Assembly (NCBI GenBank): GCA_028015205.1
Contig: CM051516.1
Span: 46,070,230 to 46,134,229 of the forward strand
Direction: 5' to 3'
DNA length: 64,000 bases
Source of the DNA: Mytilisepta virgata
Lineage: Eukaryota; Mollusca; Bivalvia; Mytilida; Mytilidae
The position numbers and the translations under genes were made by a program. The notes below the pieces were generated by a model, which saw only the letters and a list, made by a program, of their open reading frames with translations, ran no database searches and was not told the DNA's origin. This document shows positions 34,957-48,639 of the stretch, piece after piece. Every line of letters begins with the position of its first letter. Position 1 is the first letter of the stretch.

Positions 34957-37900
34957 ATATACAATATTCTATAATTCTATGGTACTTTATATGTAAACGG
35001 GGTAAAAATATGCACAGGCTGGCAATTCTCATGGCTCATACTGATCATGACTATAATATTCCATCATTTCATGGTACTTTATTAGTAAACGGGGTAAAAA
35101 TATGCACAGGCTGGCAAATCTCATGGCTCATACTGATCATATATACAATATTCTATCATTCTATGGTACTTTATATGTAAATTTGGTAAAAATATGCACA
35201 GGCTGGCAATTCTCATGGCTCATATTGATCATGACTATAATATTCTATCATTTTATGGTACTTTATATGTAAACGGGGTAAAATTATGCACAGGCTGGCA
35301 AATCTCATGGCTCATACTGATCATATATACAATATTCTGTCATTCAATGGTACATTATATGTAAACAGGGTAAAAATATGCACAGGCTGGCAATTCTCAT
35401 GGCTCATACGGATCATATATACAATATTCTATCATTTTATGGTACTTCATATGTAAACGGGGTAAAAATATGCACAGGCTGGCAATTCTCATGGCTCATA
35501 TTGATCATGACTATAATATTCTATCATTTTATGGTACTTTATATGTAAACGGGGTAAAATTATGCATAGGCTGGCAATTCTCATGGCTCATACTGATCAT
35601 ATATACAATATTCTGTTATTTGATGGTACTTTATATGTAAACAGGGTAAAAATAGGCACAAGCTGGCAATTATCATGGCTCATACTGATCATATATACAA
35701 TATTCTATCATTTTATGGTACTTCATATGTAAACGGGGTAAAAATATGCACAGGCTGGCAATTCTCATGGCTCATATTGATCATGACTACAATATTCTAT
35801 CATTTTATGGTACTTTATATGTAAATGGGATAAAAATATGCATAGGCTGGCAATTCTCATGGCTCATACTGATCATATATATAATATTCTATCATTCTAT
35901 GGTACTTTATATGTAAACAGGGTAAAAAAAGGGACAGGCTGGCAATTATCATGGCTCATACTGATCATATATACAATATTCTATCATTTTAAGGTACTTT
36001 ATATGTAAACAGGGTAAAAATATGCACAGGCTGGCAATTCTCATGGCTCATACTGATCATATATACAATATTCTATCATTCTATTGTACTTTATATGTAA
36101 ACAGGGTAAAAATATGCACAGGCTGGCAATTCTCATGGCTCATACTGATCATATATACAATATTCTATCATTCTATGGTACTTTATATGTAAACAGGGTA
36201 AAAATAGGCACAGGCTAGCAATTATCATGGCTCATACTGATCATATATACAATATTCTATCATTTTAAGGTATTTTATATGTAAACAGGGTAAAAATATG
36301 CAGAGGCTGGCAATTCTCATGGCTCATACTGATCATATATACAATATTCTATCATTCTATTGTACTTTATATGTAAACAGGGTAAAAATATGCACAGGCT
36401 GGCAATTCTCATGGCTCATACTGATCATATATACAATATTCTATCATTCTATGGTACTTTATATGTAAACTTGGTAAAAGTATGCACAGGCTGGCAATTC
36501 TCATGGCTCATACTGATCATATATACAATATTCTATCATTCTTTGGTACTTTATATGTAAACGGGGTAAAAATATGCACAGGCTGGCAATTCTCATGGCT
36601 CATACTGATCATATATACAATATTCTGTCATTCAATGGTACATTATATGTAAACAGGGTAAAAATATGCACAGGCTGGCAATTCTCATGGCTCATACTGA
36701 TCATGACTATAATAGTCTACTATTTTATGGTACTTTATTAGTAAACGGGGTAAAAATATGCACAGGCTGGCAATTCTCATGGCTCATACTGATCACATAT
36801 ACAATATTCTGTTATTTGATGGTACTTTATATGTAAACAGGGTAAAAATATGCACAGGCTGGCAATTCTCATGGCTCATACTGATCATATATACAATATT
36901 CTATAATTCTATGGTACTTTATATGTAAACAGGGTAAAAATATGCATAGGCTGGCAATTCTCATGGCTCATACTGATCATATATACAATATTCTATAATT
37001 CTATGGTACTTTATATGTAAACGGGGTAAAAATATGCACAGGCTGGCAATTCTCATGGCTCATACTGATCATGACTATAATATTCCATCATTTCATGGTA
37101 CTTTATTAGTAAACGGGGTAAAAATATGCACAGGCTGGCAAATCTCATGGCTCATACTGATCATATATACAATATTCTATCATTCTATGGTACTTTATAT
37201 GTAAATTTGGTAAAAATATGCACAGGCTGGCAATTCTCATGGCTCATATTGATCATGACTATAATATTCTATCATTTTATGGTACTTTATATGTAAACGG
37301 GGTAAAATTATGCACAGGCTGGCAAATCTCATGGCTCATACTGATCATATATACAATATTCTGTCATTCAATGGTACATTATATGTAAACAGGGTAAAAA
37401 TATGCACAGGCTGGCAATTCTCATGGCTCATACGGATCATATATACAATATTCTATCATTTTATGGTACTTCATATGTAAACGGGGTAAAAATATGCACA
37501 GGCTGGCAATTCTCATGGCTCATATTGATCATGACTATAATATTCTATCATTTTATGGTACTTTATATGTAAACGGGGTAAAATTATGCATAGGCTGGCA
37601 ATTCTCATGGCTCATACTGATCATATATACAATATTCTGTTATTTGATGGTACTTTATATGTAAACAGGGTAAAAATAGGCACAGGCTGGCAATTATCAT
37701 GGCTCATACTGATCATATATACAATATTCTATCATTTTATGGTACTTCATATGTAAACGGGGTAAAAATATGCACAGGCTGGCAATTCTCATGGCTCATA
37801 TTGATCATGACTACAATATTCTATCATTTTAAGGTACTTTATATGTAAACAGGGTAAAAATATGCACAGGCTGGCAAATCTCATGGCTCATACTGATCAT

Positions 37901-38040
37901 ATATACAATATTCTATCATTCTATGGTACTTTATATGTAAACGGGGTAAAACTATGCACAGGCTGGCAATTCTCATGGCTCATACTGATCATATATACAA
38001 TATTCTATCATTCTATGGTACTTTATATGTAAACAGTTTA
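34957..38040 (+). repeat. 92-93 bp satellite, + orientation, second block
   Basis: About 33 monomers continuing the first block. A higher-order period of about 2.02 kb is visible: 31320-32024 matches 36269-36973 (offset 4949, which includes the LINE), and 34957 onward matches 36981 onward (offset 2024). Confidence 0.95.
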
Positions 38041-40979
38041 AAAATATGATAGAATATTGTATATATGATCAGTATGAGCCATGAGATTTGCCAGCCTATG
38101 CATATTTTTACCCCATTTACATATAAAGTACCATAGAATGATAGAATATTATAGTCATGATCAGTATGAGCCATGAGAATTCCCAGCCTGTGCATATTTT
38201 TACCCTGATTAGATATAAAGTACGATAGAATGAGAGAATATTGTATATATGATCAGTATGAGCCATGAGAATTGCCAGCCTATGCATATTTTTACCCCGT
38301 TTACATATAAAGTACCATAGAATGATAGAATATTATAGTCATGATCAGTATGAGCCATGAGAATTCCCAGCCTGTGCATATTTTTACCCTGATTAGATAT
38401 AAAGTACGATAGAATGAGAGAATATTGTATATATGATCAGTATGAGCCATGAGAATTGCCAGCCTGTGCATATTTTTACCCCGTTTACATATAAAGTACC
38501 ATAGAATGATAGAATATTATAGTCATGGTCAGCATGAGCCATGAGAATTGCCAGCCTGTGCATATTTTTACCCTGTTTACATATAAAGTACTACAAAATG
38601 ACAGAATATTGTATATATATTCAGTATGAGCCATGAGAATTGCCAGCCTGTGCATATTTTTACCCTGTTTACATATAAAGTACCATAGAATGATAGAATA
38701 TTATAGTCATGATCAGTATGAGCCATGAGAATTGCCAGCCTGTGCATATTTTACCCTGATTAGATATAAAGTACCATAGAATGATAGAATATTGTATATA
38801 TCATCAATATGAGCCATGAGAATTGCCAGCCTGTGCATATTTTTACCCCGTTTACTAATAAAGTACCATGAAATGATAGAATATTATAGTCACGATCAGT
38901 ATGAGCCATGAGAATTGCCAGCCTGTGCATATTTTTACCCTGTTTACATATAAAGTACCAAAGAATGATAGAATATTGTATATATGATCAGTATGAGCCA
39001 TGAGAATTGCCAGCCTGTGCATATTTTTACCCTGTTTACTAATAAAGTACCATAAAATGATAGAATATTATAGTCATGGTCAGCATGAGCCATGAGAATT
39101 GCCAGCCTGTGCATATTTTTACCCTGTTTACATATAAAGTACCACAAAATGACAGAATATTGTATATATAATCAGTATGAGCCATGAGAATTGCCAGCCT
39201 GTGCATATTTTTACCCCGTTTACATATAAAGTACCATAGAATGATAGAATATTATAGTCATAATCAGTATAAGCCATGAGAATTGCCAGCCTGTGCATAT
39301 TTTTACCCTGTTTACATATAAAGTACCATAGAATGATAGAATATTATAGTCATGATCAGTATAAGCCATGAGAATTGCCAGCCTGTGCATATTTTTACCC
39401 CGTTTACATATAAAGTACCATAGAATGATAGAATATTATATTCATGATCAGTATGAGCCATGAGAATTGCCAGCCTGTGCATATTTTTACCCCGTTTACA
39501 TATAAAGTACCAAAGAATGATAGAATATTGTATATTTGATCAGTATGAGCCATGAGAATTGCCAGCCTGTGCATATTTTTCCCCCGTTTACATATAAATT
39601 ACCATAGAATGATAGAATATTGTATATATGATCAGTATGATCCATGAGATTTGCCAGCCTGTGCATATTTTTACCCCATTTACATATAAAGTACCACAAA
39701 ATGACAGAATATTGTAGTCATGATCAGCATGAGCCATGAGAATTGCCAGCATGTGCATATTTTTACCCTGTTTACATATAAAGTACTAGTACCACAAAAT
39801 GACAGAATATTGTATATATAATCAGTATGAGCCATGAGAATTGCCAGCCTGTGCATATTTTTACCCCGTTTACATATAAAGTACTACAAAATGATAGAAT
39901 ATTGTATATATGATCAGTATGAGCCATGAGAATTGCCAGCCTGTGCATATTTTTACCCTGTTTACATATAAAGTACCATAGAATGATAGAATATTGTATA
40001 TATAATCAGTATAAGCCATGAGAATTGCCAGCCTGTGCATATTTTTACCCTGTTTACATATAAAGTACCATAGAATGATAGAATATTGTATATATGATCA
40101 GTATGAGCCATGAGAATTGCCAGCCTGTGCATATTTTTACCCCATTTACATATAAAGTACCAAAGAATGATAGAATATTTTATATATGATCAGTTTGAGC
40201 CATGAGAATTGCCAGCCTGTGCATATTTTTACCCCGTTTACTAATAAAGTACCATGAAATGATAGAATATTATAGTCATGATCAGTATGAACCATGAGAA
40301 TTGCCAGCCTGTGCATATTTTTACCCCGTTTACATATAAAGTACCAAAGAAAGATAGAATATTGTATATATGATCAGTATGAGCCATGAGAATTGCCAGC
40401 CTGTGCATATTTTTACCCCGTTTACATATAAAGTACCAAAGAAAGATAGAATATTGTATATATGATCAGTATGAGCCATGAGAATTGCCAGCCTGTGCAT
40501 ATTTTTCCCCCGTTTACATATAAAGTACCATAGAATGATAGAATATTGTATATATGATCAGTATGAGCCATGAGATTTGCCAGCCTGTGCATATTTTTAC
40601 CCCATTTACATATAAAGTACCACAAAATGACAGAATATTGTATACATAATCAGTATGAGCCATGAGAATTGCCAGCCTGTGCATATTTTTACCCTGTTTA
40701 CAAATAAGTACCATAAAATGATAGAATATTATAGTCATGATCAGCATGAGCCATGAGAATTGTCAGCCTGTGCATATTTTTACCCCGTTTACATATAAAG
40801 TACCACAAAATGACAGAATATTGTATATATAATCAGCACGAGCCATGAAAATTGCCAGCGTGTGCATATTTTTACCCTGTTTACTAATAAAGTACCATAA
40901 AATGATAGAATATTATAGTCATGATCAGTATGAGCCATGAGAATTGCCAGCCTGTGCATATTTTTACCCCATTTACATA
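38041..40979 (-). repeat. 92-93 bp satellite, inverted block
   Basis: About 32 monomers of the same satellite on the opposite strand ('gccagcctgtgcatattttt...', 'tttacatataaagtacc'). The switch occurs at about 38040 with roughly 34 bases between inverted halves. It ends in 'catttacatag' before unrelated sequence. Confidence 0.95.
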
Positions 40980-43214
40980 GAAAAAATCTAGGCACACACA
41001 AGACTCAAAAAATTTAAATAAAGAAAGGGAGGCACTTTTAAACAAGTTGCAAAAGAAAGTAAAATCTGATCATACTTCACAAAAATGTCAGATGTTTGCT
41101 AGAAAGAAGAAGACCAAATGGAAATTAACCGAATCATATCCCATAAAAACACATAAAAAGTAATAGACCAAATGGGAATGTAAGCATTATAAGTACAAAG
41201 CACTTTTTATTATGTCAGTTTTATTTTTTCATATGTTTGTGTTTTAGTGTTTGGCTTGTTGAATCTAGAGCTTAAAATTTTATTGTCTGTCTTTCTATTA
41301 TTCTGGCCACTGACCCAGAATGTAGGGGAGGACTGAGTACTCACAAACATGTTTAACTATGTTGTATAAATGTCTGTCCTTAAGGCAGGACCATGCATTT
41401 TCAGTGGTTGTATTGCGTCTTCTTTGTTGTTTCTATGTGAATTGTTTTGTTTATTTTGGGATTTGTGGTGATTATTATTTAATGCTTGACATTTATTTCA
41501 GGGCCATGTAATGACATACATGTGTGTTTGGCTGTTGCTCAATGTTGAAGGCCACATCATTGACGACCACTAGATGATATAGTTTTTCAAGATATTCTTT
41601 AAATCGGGATAAAGCCTCAATGATGCATACCCCATATCCTTCCTTTCTCATCTCATTTTGATTAGATTGTTTCATATGTAATAAAAATGAACAGTAGACA
41701 AAATGGGAACAAGTGTTCCCATATTTAAAGCCAAGCCTAATGTTTTACCTAATTCATGTTATTTTAAATTAAATATAAGATTAAAATTTATTTTGCTGAA
41801 TGATCTGTTCTAATAAATTTAGAAACTATAAGGAATTAAAGAAGAAAGAGAAAGTATGGTTGTGTTTATATGGAGACAACTAATTATTTCTTTAATGGGA
41901 AGGGAGCTGACAAATTCTGTAGCATCAGTGTGTTTATTTTTCAAAATAGAAATTTTATTTTCCACAATTATTTTGGGTAGGGTTATTTATTCCCCAATCG
42001 AGAAACTTGGATTACATCTTTCAAGATATGGGATTGCCCACTTTGAATAACCGACTTCATGATTGAATGTTTTTTTAAATTTGGGTAGCCCGTGCAGATT
42101 TAAGTTTTTAAGTGCAGAATTTCATAATATCAGACATCCTGCTTGCACCCCCCCTTTTTAACTGATATGTACTGTAGGACAATGCCATAATTTTTTTTAT
42201 ATAAAGAGATGTATGCCAAATTTCTTTTCCAGGCTACAATCCCCCCCCCCCCCCTTTTTGAGTTTTCCGTTTGTTCAAAAGGTGCATTTAACTGCTTATT
42301 ATTTTGTCTGGGTTAATTTTTTATTAAATTATAATATGTATGTAAATGTTTGTTTATGTTTATTTTGTTCATTTTCTGCATAATACAATTACAAATCAAA
42401 CACACGACATTGGTTTTTGCCACCCATTCCCGGAAGTCATATATCAGGCGGAAGTACCTGTTGGCTAGTAGCCGCATGAGGTGCTCACGCCGGAACTGCA
42501 TCGAAATAGTTCCGCCTTTGTACGCATGCGGGACGTCAAATCCTCACGGACGAAATCTCCTCACGCGACAACGTTATATATTTTGGTGACTGATGACGTC
42601 ATACAAACAGGTACAAAATTTATATATACATCTTCAGGGTGATTTATTTCATTTTTTATTATTTTGTGCTCTTACTATTGTTAAACCCTCAGAGTATTCA
42701 AGTCTTAACCGAGGGGTTTGGTAGCCTTGGTTTCAGGCTAACAACTAAGACAATATCTCATGGTCATAATTCTATGGTATCACTGAATTTCAATGGTAGC
42801 GTGACAAATATAGGCACTGGTTTTACACCATAACATTTAGTCAATAGTTAACTCAGCAAAAACTCAAGTAAGATATATAACCATTTATATATTCAACAGT
42901 ATATTTAATAATTTACAATATATGTTATAATCCCAACTGAGCTGAAAAATATACAGAGACTCCCCTTTTGACTAGTTCGTAGTAAAAATGTAAAACGGAC
43001 GGGATATCGTAAAAAGGCACAGGTCAAGACTACTAATAATCTGTGTAAATAAGGGGGTACAGGTTTGAAAGACTGCGGGTGGATCGCTCAGATAGTTTTG
43101 GTAAAGGGTTCAAAGGTAACAATATGCCCTGGTAACGTTTCCGCAGCCTCTCGCAGCAGAAAATGCAGCCCTTTTTATACTCTCGGCCCACACTGACCCT
43201 GTGGGCATAAACCC
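40980..43214. other. Unique AT-rich spacer inside right arm
   Basis: No convincing gene. Contains a C14-C18 run near 42241, a GC-richer patch at 42425-42575 with the inverted 32-bp match (42543-42574) to 30290-30321, and otherwise AT-rich DNA. Confidence 0.55.
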
Positions 43215-44484
43215 TGATTTCTAGCGTGTTGTATGATTGGTTGCTAAGGATATTAACTATGACCTTGACTGTTAACCTTGTATTTTGACTAGTACAGTTA
43301 AAATAAAGGGTCATAAATATGGTTGCTAGGGACTTTTAGATTGTTTGCTATGGACTTTTCAATGACATTGACTCTTGGACTTTCATTTTGACCTGTACTG
43401 ATAAAATATAGGCTCCTGAACATACAAATATATGGTGTTGCTAGGTACTTTTCCATCTGTTGCTATAAGGACTTTTTCAATGACCTTGACCATGCATCAA
43501 TGAGACAACATCATGTATATAGAAACTAGTACTTTATTATGGTACAGGTGTGCGATCATTTTCAAATCCCACCTTTTCATATATTTGATATTCCAAAAAA
43601 AGTCTAACATGATCATATATAAACCACTCTTTTCCTGATCATTTCATATATTTTCTAACCTTGTATTTTCACTAATAGTCAATGAGAACTAAAGATCTTT
43701 CCATGCAGAGGGGAAAATAGAGCATGAATTTATCAATTTGGAAATAAGACCTAATCATATAATTTGAAAAAATTAATATACCTTTTCCCATATTTTAAAT
43801 GACAAAAAATAGACCCTTTTAGGCCGCACATATGTTGTTACCATTATATAGGCAGCTAAGCCCCTAACCCCCCTTAGTATTATGTGCGAAACAGTCGTAT
43901 TGTGTCGAAGCCAGATGTATTGGTCAATTCATTATTTCTTTATTAACAAATGCCAATGAAAACAGGGCCAATACAGGATTTCAAGGGCAATGGATTCATT
44001 GACTGGATATTGAAATCTTGTATTGGCACTCTATATATAAAAGCCCTGTTTTCTGAAACTTCCGGTTATATGAAATTCCATTTTTCGTAGAAGATGAATA
44101 AGAACGGTCATTTTTTTATCATTCACAAGTCGATGTCACAGATTTCTAATTGTTATAACGTAATAATATATTTTTTAGATGTTATATCTTTGTACCATTT
44201 GTTCCCATTAATTCATCTTGTATTTTAAATATTTCTCTTATATTTTAACTTTTCGCTTGCTTATATTTAATTACTGCAGTAGCGATAACATTGTTTTTTT
44301 GTGATACAGTCGTGTCGTGATAAGTGGAGTTACGTTAGGGCAAGTTAGGATTCAAACAAGTCGCCGTGCTAATCTTGTACCTACCAAGATACGTATGCAT
44401 ATATTCAAGCTGTACAATTGCCATAAGGTAATTCTTAAGGCGATGATTATTGAATGGCCTTTATGGTATACCTACTTAGCGAAA
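43215..44484 (-). repeat. Right arm of the 15.8-kb inverted structure
   Basis: Reverse-complement counterpart of 28703-29961, with outer end CTTAGCGAAA. Many point differences and small indels separate the arms. The flank beyond 44484 is unrelated to the tRNA array on the left, and no target duplication is apparent. Confidence 0.9.
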
Positions 44485-47220
44485 CTGAAATTAATGGAAA
44501 AGGCTGTATATGTGACCATTTCCTTAACTAGTGAATTAGATCATACAAAAATCATATTAAGTCTTTACAATTTCCACTAAATGGAAGTGAGGTTATTTTT
44601 TAACAAAGGTCAAATATTTTGACTTTGGAATGGATCTGATATGTCCATATTAACTATGTCAAAACTTAATTATACATGTAGATCCTTCCTTTTGTGTCGA
44701 AAATATAACATTTTTATCTAAATCATGAAATATTATCTAAATCATGAAATACTATTTTTATTACTACTTTTACCATCCTATTCTAAGAAACTATTGTGTT
44801 TAATGTTAAGTAAATTGATTGATGTATACTTTTTGCGTCCGTGTTACGAGTATGTGGGAGTTTGTTAGATTTAAAGATAATGTATGAATATAGACAGAAC
44901 TGTTAATGTTTCCTGATCTAACAAAGATGTATTATACTTCCTGTAAGAATCTCCTTTCAAATTGATAATTAGAATACTTTAATTTTGCATAGTTCTAACC
45001 AGAAAACATTATTGTAAACATACCCTGTTCTAAACAGAAATATTGAAAAACATACCATGTTCTAGACACGCTTAGAAAATGTAAACCCTGTTCTAGACAC
45101 GCTCAGAAAATGTATACCTTGTTCTAGACAGAGATCTATATGTTCTAGACTAGTTCAGAAATATATACCCTGTCACCAAACAATTCATTAATGTAAGCAA
45201 AAAACATACTTGTGTCAATTTTCCGTATCCAAACCGTTGTTTTTAACTCGATTTCAAAAAATAAAACTCATTTCTGTTATACATGTTTAATTCCATATTC
45301 AACCATCAAGTTTACAATATTAATATATTTAAATGCAAACCGTCATTAAAAGCAGGAAAAACATTATAAAAAACAAATGATGACAAATATATCACATTTC
45401 ATATTAACATGTTAATTACAACGATGACAAAAAAATATTATTTGCAGCAAAGGGAAGTGAGTTATAAATGTTGGATTGGTTTTTCTGTATTCAAAATTCA
45501 AATTGTTCATACTTCAAAAATGTTTTATCAGGGATTTGTGAATAGTAATAATTTGAAAACAAAATAAAATCAATCGTAACTACTCGGACATTCTCGCTAC
45601 GCAGGACAATAACTTATTCTTCGTGCAACCAGAAAGGCCTAGCAGTTCCGATTGGAACAATGTGAATCGGCATGGCAGCTGGCCCCTACCAGTTCAAGCA
45701 GGGACAGTCTATACTAACGTTAGTATAGAATGTACAAGTTAAAACAAAATAGAAATACGATAGTTTGGCCTATTGCTAAACTGTTAAAGATGACAGTTGT
45801 TAAAATATGCACCGGGAATGATCCTGTTCTAGACCGTATAAAATAGATGCTGTTCTTGACCCGGGTTCTAGATTGTATCTTTAACAGTTAAATAAGCGAT
45901 CCTGTTCTAGGCGAATACTTTGTTTAAAAAAAGACCCTGTTCTCACCAGCAGGGCATGAAAAAGCGACCCTGTTCTAACCAACAGGACATGAAAAAGCTA
46001 CCCTGGTTTGCGGCACACTCGTACCACTAAAAATATAGGAAATAACCCCCCCCCCCCCCCCCCGGGTGAGACATCATATCAAACACATGAATTTTCATAG
46101 TTTCTTAAAATTTCGATTTCTATTTACATTTAGGTTTCAATGTCAGAATATTTGGATTTTTTGTTGTATTTTTTATCAATACATGTCTTTCTATTTTCAG
46201 ACACATGTACATGGCTCGTAGAAAAAAAAATTTTGCGAAAGTCAATATTCTTGTCTTCAATTCTTCTTTGGTATTCTTCTTTATTATCTTCTTAGGACTG
46301 GTGACTGAAGATGCAGAATATTATACACTTTGTACTAATACAAACATATGAAATGTTAAATTTACTAGATATTGACATTCGGAAACGACGGATATCCACG
46401 CAATCCCCACATATGTATCCCTGTGGACCACTTTCACAATGGTCAAACTCCATAACTTGATGTGAAATTTTTCATTTTAAGTGGCCTCACTGATTTCTTG
46501 ATTATGGGACATTCAGAGTTAATAAAACCATGCTGTCAAACTTTACCAAATTTAAAAATCGATATAATTCTGGGATGCATTTATTCGAAACTTAAATAAT
46601 TACTGGAGTCCTTCCAATCATGTGTTTGAATACTTCCCCCATTTTGAATTAAAATTCTAAAACCTAACTGTGCATCTAAATACAGTGTATGATAATACTG
46701 TATAGAAATAAAATACAAGTGGTGAAACATGAAAGAGTAGTTAAGGTCACAAGCATAAATTCAACCCCAGGTTTTGGAAATTAAATATGTACAACCTTTT
46801 TGCACATCTACATATAGTGTACGACAATAGTAATTAGAAATAAAATGCATAAAGTGAATTATAAAAGAAGAGTTTAGCTCATAAGCTTCAAATCACACTT
46901 TTTGAAAATGGAAATTCTAAAACCTTATTGTACATCTACGTACGGTTTCTGTGACAGTGCTGTATAGAACGAAATACATAAAATGAAAAATGAAAGAGGA
47001 GTTTAGGTCACAAGCTTAATTTACAAATTCAAAAGTTGACCCCTTTGCCCCCACCCCCCAATTTTGAAAATCACATTAATAAAATCTTACTGCCGATCTA
47101 CATATAGTGAATGACATTACTGGATAGAAATAAAACGCATCAAAATGAAAAATGAGAGAGGAGTTTAGGTCACAAGCTTGAATTCACAATTTTCGAAATC
47201 CGACCCCTTTCTTGGAAAGT
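44485..47220. other. Non-coding region with minor repeats
   Basis: No gene seen. It includes a diffuse block of CCTGTTCTAGAC-like repeats (45020-45180 and again 45820-46010), a perfect 20-bp palindrome CTATACTAACGTTAGTATAG at 45709-45728, a C17 run near 46048, and four imperfect copies of a 130-170 bp repeat at 46650-47215. Confidence 0.6.
46650..47215. repeat. Imperfect tandem repeat, about four copies
   Basis: Recurring string 'aaattctaaaacct...tgcatctacata...agtgaatgac...agaaataaaatgcat...gaaagaggagtttaggtcacaagctt', at about 46655, 46780, 46910 and 47080. The spacing is irregular (130-170 bp) and the copies are clearly diverged. Confidence 0.7.
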
Positions 47221-47504
47221 GCGGATATAATAATAATTTATTAAAAGTAACAACTATCTATCAATCTAGCTTCATGCAGCATAACATTTCTTGCCTCAAA
47301 GAGTAGAGAAAATTACAAAAAAATAGGATAAAATGCATGTATAATAGTGTATTTTAACTATCATATATAAACAAAACAAAACGAAGACTAATTACAGTGT
47401 ATTGCTAAAAAGAAAAATAATAATACACACTATGCATAAAATGATTCCTAAACTGTACGGCACATGGTCTGGAACTTGTTGATTTTTTTATGAGACTAAA
47501 CTGT

Positions 47505-48638
47505 TTAGTTATTACCTCTGTTATTACATTTGCAGAAAGACTTCAACCAATTTCTAACTTTAAGATCAAAATAACCATATATGAATGGATTGATGATATT
47601 ATTAATCATGTAAAAATTTACCAGGCAAAAATAAATATTCAGTTGTATTCCTGAATGTTTGAACCAAAACATATTCTCTGCAGAACCTACAATTATCATT
47701 ATCAACGATGGAACATAAGCTATAACATATGCCAGTACAATGGAAAAAAACATGATATTGAAACTTATCTTACATTTTTCAGACCTCTCTTTTTCAGGTT
47801 TGCTTGTTGTATTATGAGTATATTTGGCAGATTCACAACTTACACTTGATTGGCTGTCAAGTTTACGTGAATCTAGACCATATGAATTTAATTCTGAAGT
47901 TGAAGATTTTAGATTAATTATAATATGCTTCCTTGCTGACCGCCTTTTATATATTACTCTTCCGATTTGGATGTACAAAATGACTACTCCGATTATATTC
48001 AAAATTCCAAATATAATTAGGATGATTCCATACACTATACCGTTGATACCAGCGGTATTGCCTTTGTTTGCATTCATTGAGCATATGTATCCAGTGATAT
48101 TCTTTTCTTTAAATGTCCATTCAATTTGTCTCAGTCCGGAAGTAAAAAACAGTGGTATCAACCCTACCAATGGTACGAAAATTGCCAAAAAAACTGCTGT
48201 TCTTCTCCAAAATAATGTCATTTGAAATGTACTGGTAGAACGACATATTTTTAAATATCTTTGAATTCCAATAAAAAGCAACAGAAGTGCCGATGAAGAA
48301 GAAAACGAAAACATCATGAAATGCAGAGCAGCACAGAGAGTTCCAGACGGAAACATAACACGATACATATTATTGGTGATGTTATATGCTGGAGAGATGA
48401 TACTGATTAAAAAATCACACGCTGCGAGGAAGGGAATAAAATATCTTTCCTCGTTTACAGTTTTAAATTCCGATGCATAGAATGATAAAATAACGGTATT
48501 ACCTGAAATTCCTATTATCAAACAGAGAACATTAAAAATGATATTCGGTATCAACATTGAGTAATAGCTTGCGTTCCATTCAATTAAATCCGTCAGGTTA
48601 GATAATGACCCAGAAGAATCATTTTCCAAAAGCTCCAT
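47505..48638 (-). CDS. Intronless rhodopsin-class seven-helix receptor
   Basis: A 377-aa G-protein-coupled receptor of class A, expected in the plasma membrane. The N-terminus carries N-glycosylation sites at N6, N14 and N22/23. TM1 (27-54) has the GN motif (46-47), TM2 (67-90) has LAACD (71-75). C102 before TM3 and C186 in loop 2 can form the conserved disulphide. TM3 ends in QRY (126-128) in place of the usual DRY. TM4 about 144-165, TM5 about 200-226, then a long serine-rich third inner loop (227-290). TM6 has P310 but not CWxP. TM7 ends NPFIY (350-354). The tail CKCNN may be palmitoylated. One uninterrupted exon, as in many expanded mollusc GPCR families. Ligand unknown; a peptide or small amine receptor cannot be told apart. 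Confidence 0.92.
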   Translation of the reverse strand: MELLENDSSGSLSNLTDLIEWNASYYSMLIPNIIFNVLCLIIGISGNTVILSFYASEFKTVNEERYFIPFLAACDFLISIISPAYNITNNMYRVMFPSGTLCAALHFMMFSFSSSSALLLLFIGIQRYLKICRSTSTFQMTLFWRRTAVFLAIFVPLVGLIPLFFTSGLRQIEWTFKEKNITGYICSMNANKGNTAGINGIVYGIILIIFGILNIIGVVILYIQIGRVIYKRRSARKHIIINLKSSTSELNSYGLDSRKLDSQSSVSCESAKYTHNTTSKPEKERSEKCKISFNIMFFSIVLAYVIAYVPSLIMIIVGSAENMFWFKHSGIQLNIYFCLVNFYMINNIINPFIYGYFDLKVRNWLKSFCKCNNRGNN

Positions 48639-48639
48639 T

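Noticed and set aside
34957..40979. CRISPR-like array
   Set aside because: Adjacent units are tandem monomers without unique spacers, and the genome is eukaryotic.
28703..44484. Polinton/Maverick virus-like transposon
   Set aside because: Size and long TIRs would fit, but there is no polymerase, integrase or capsid frame, no 6-bp target duplication, and the interior is satellite.
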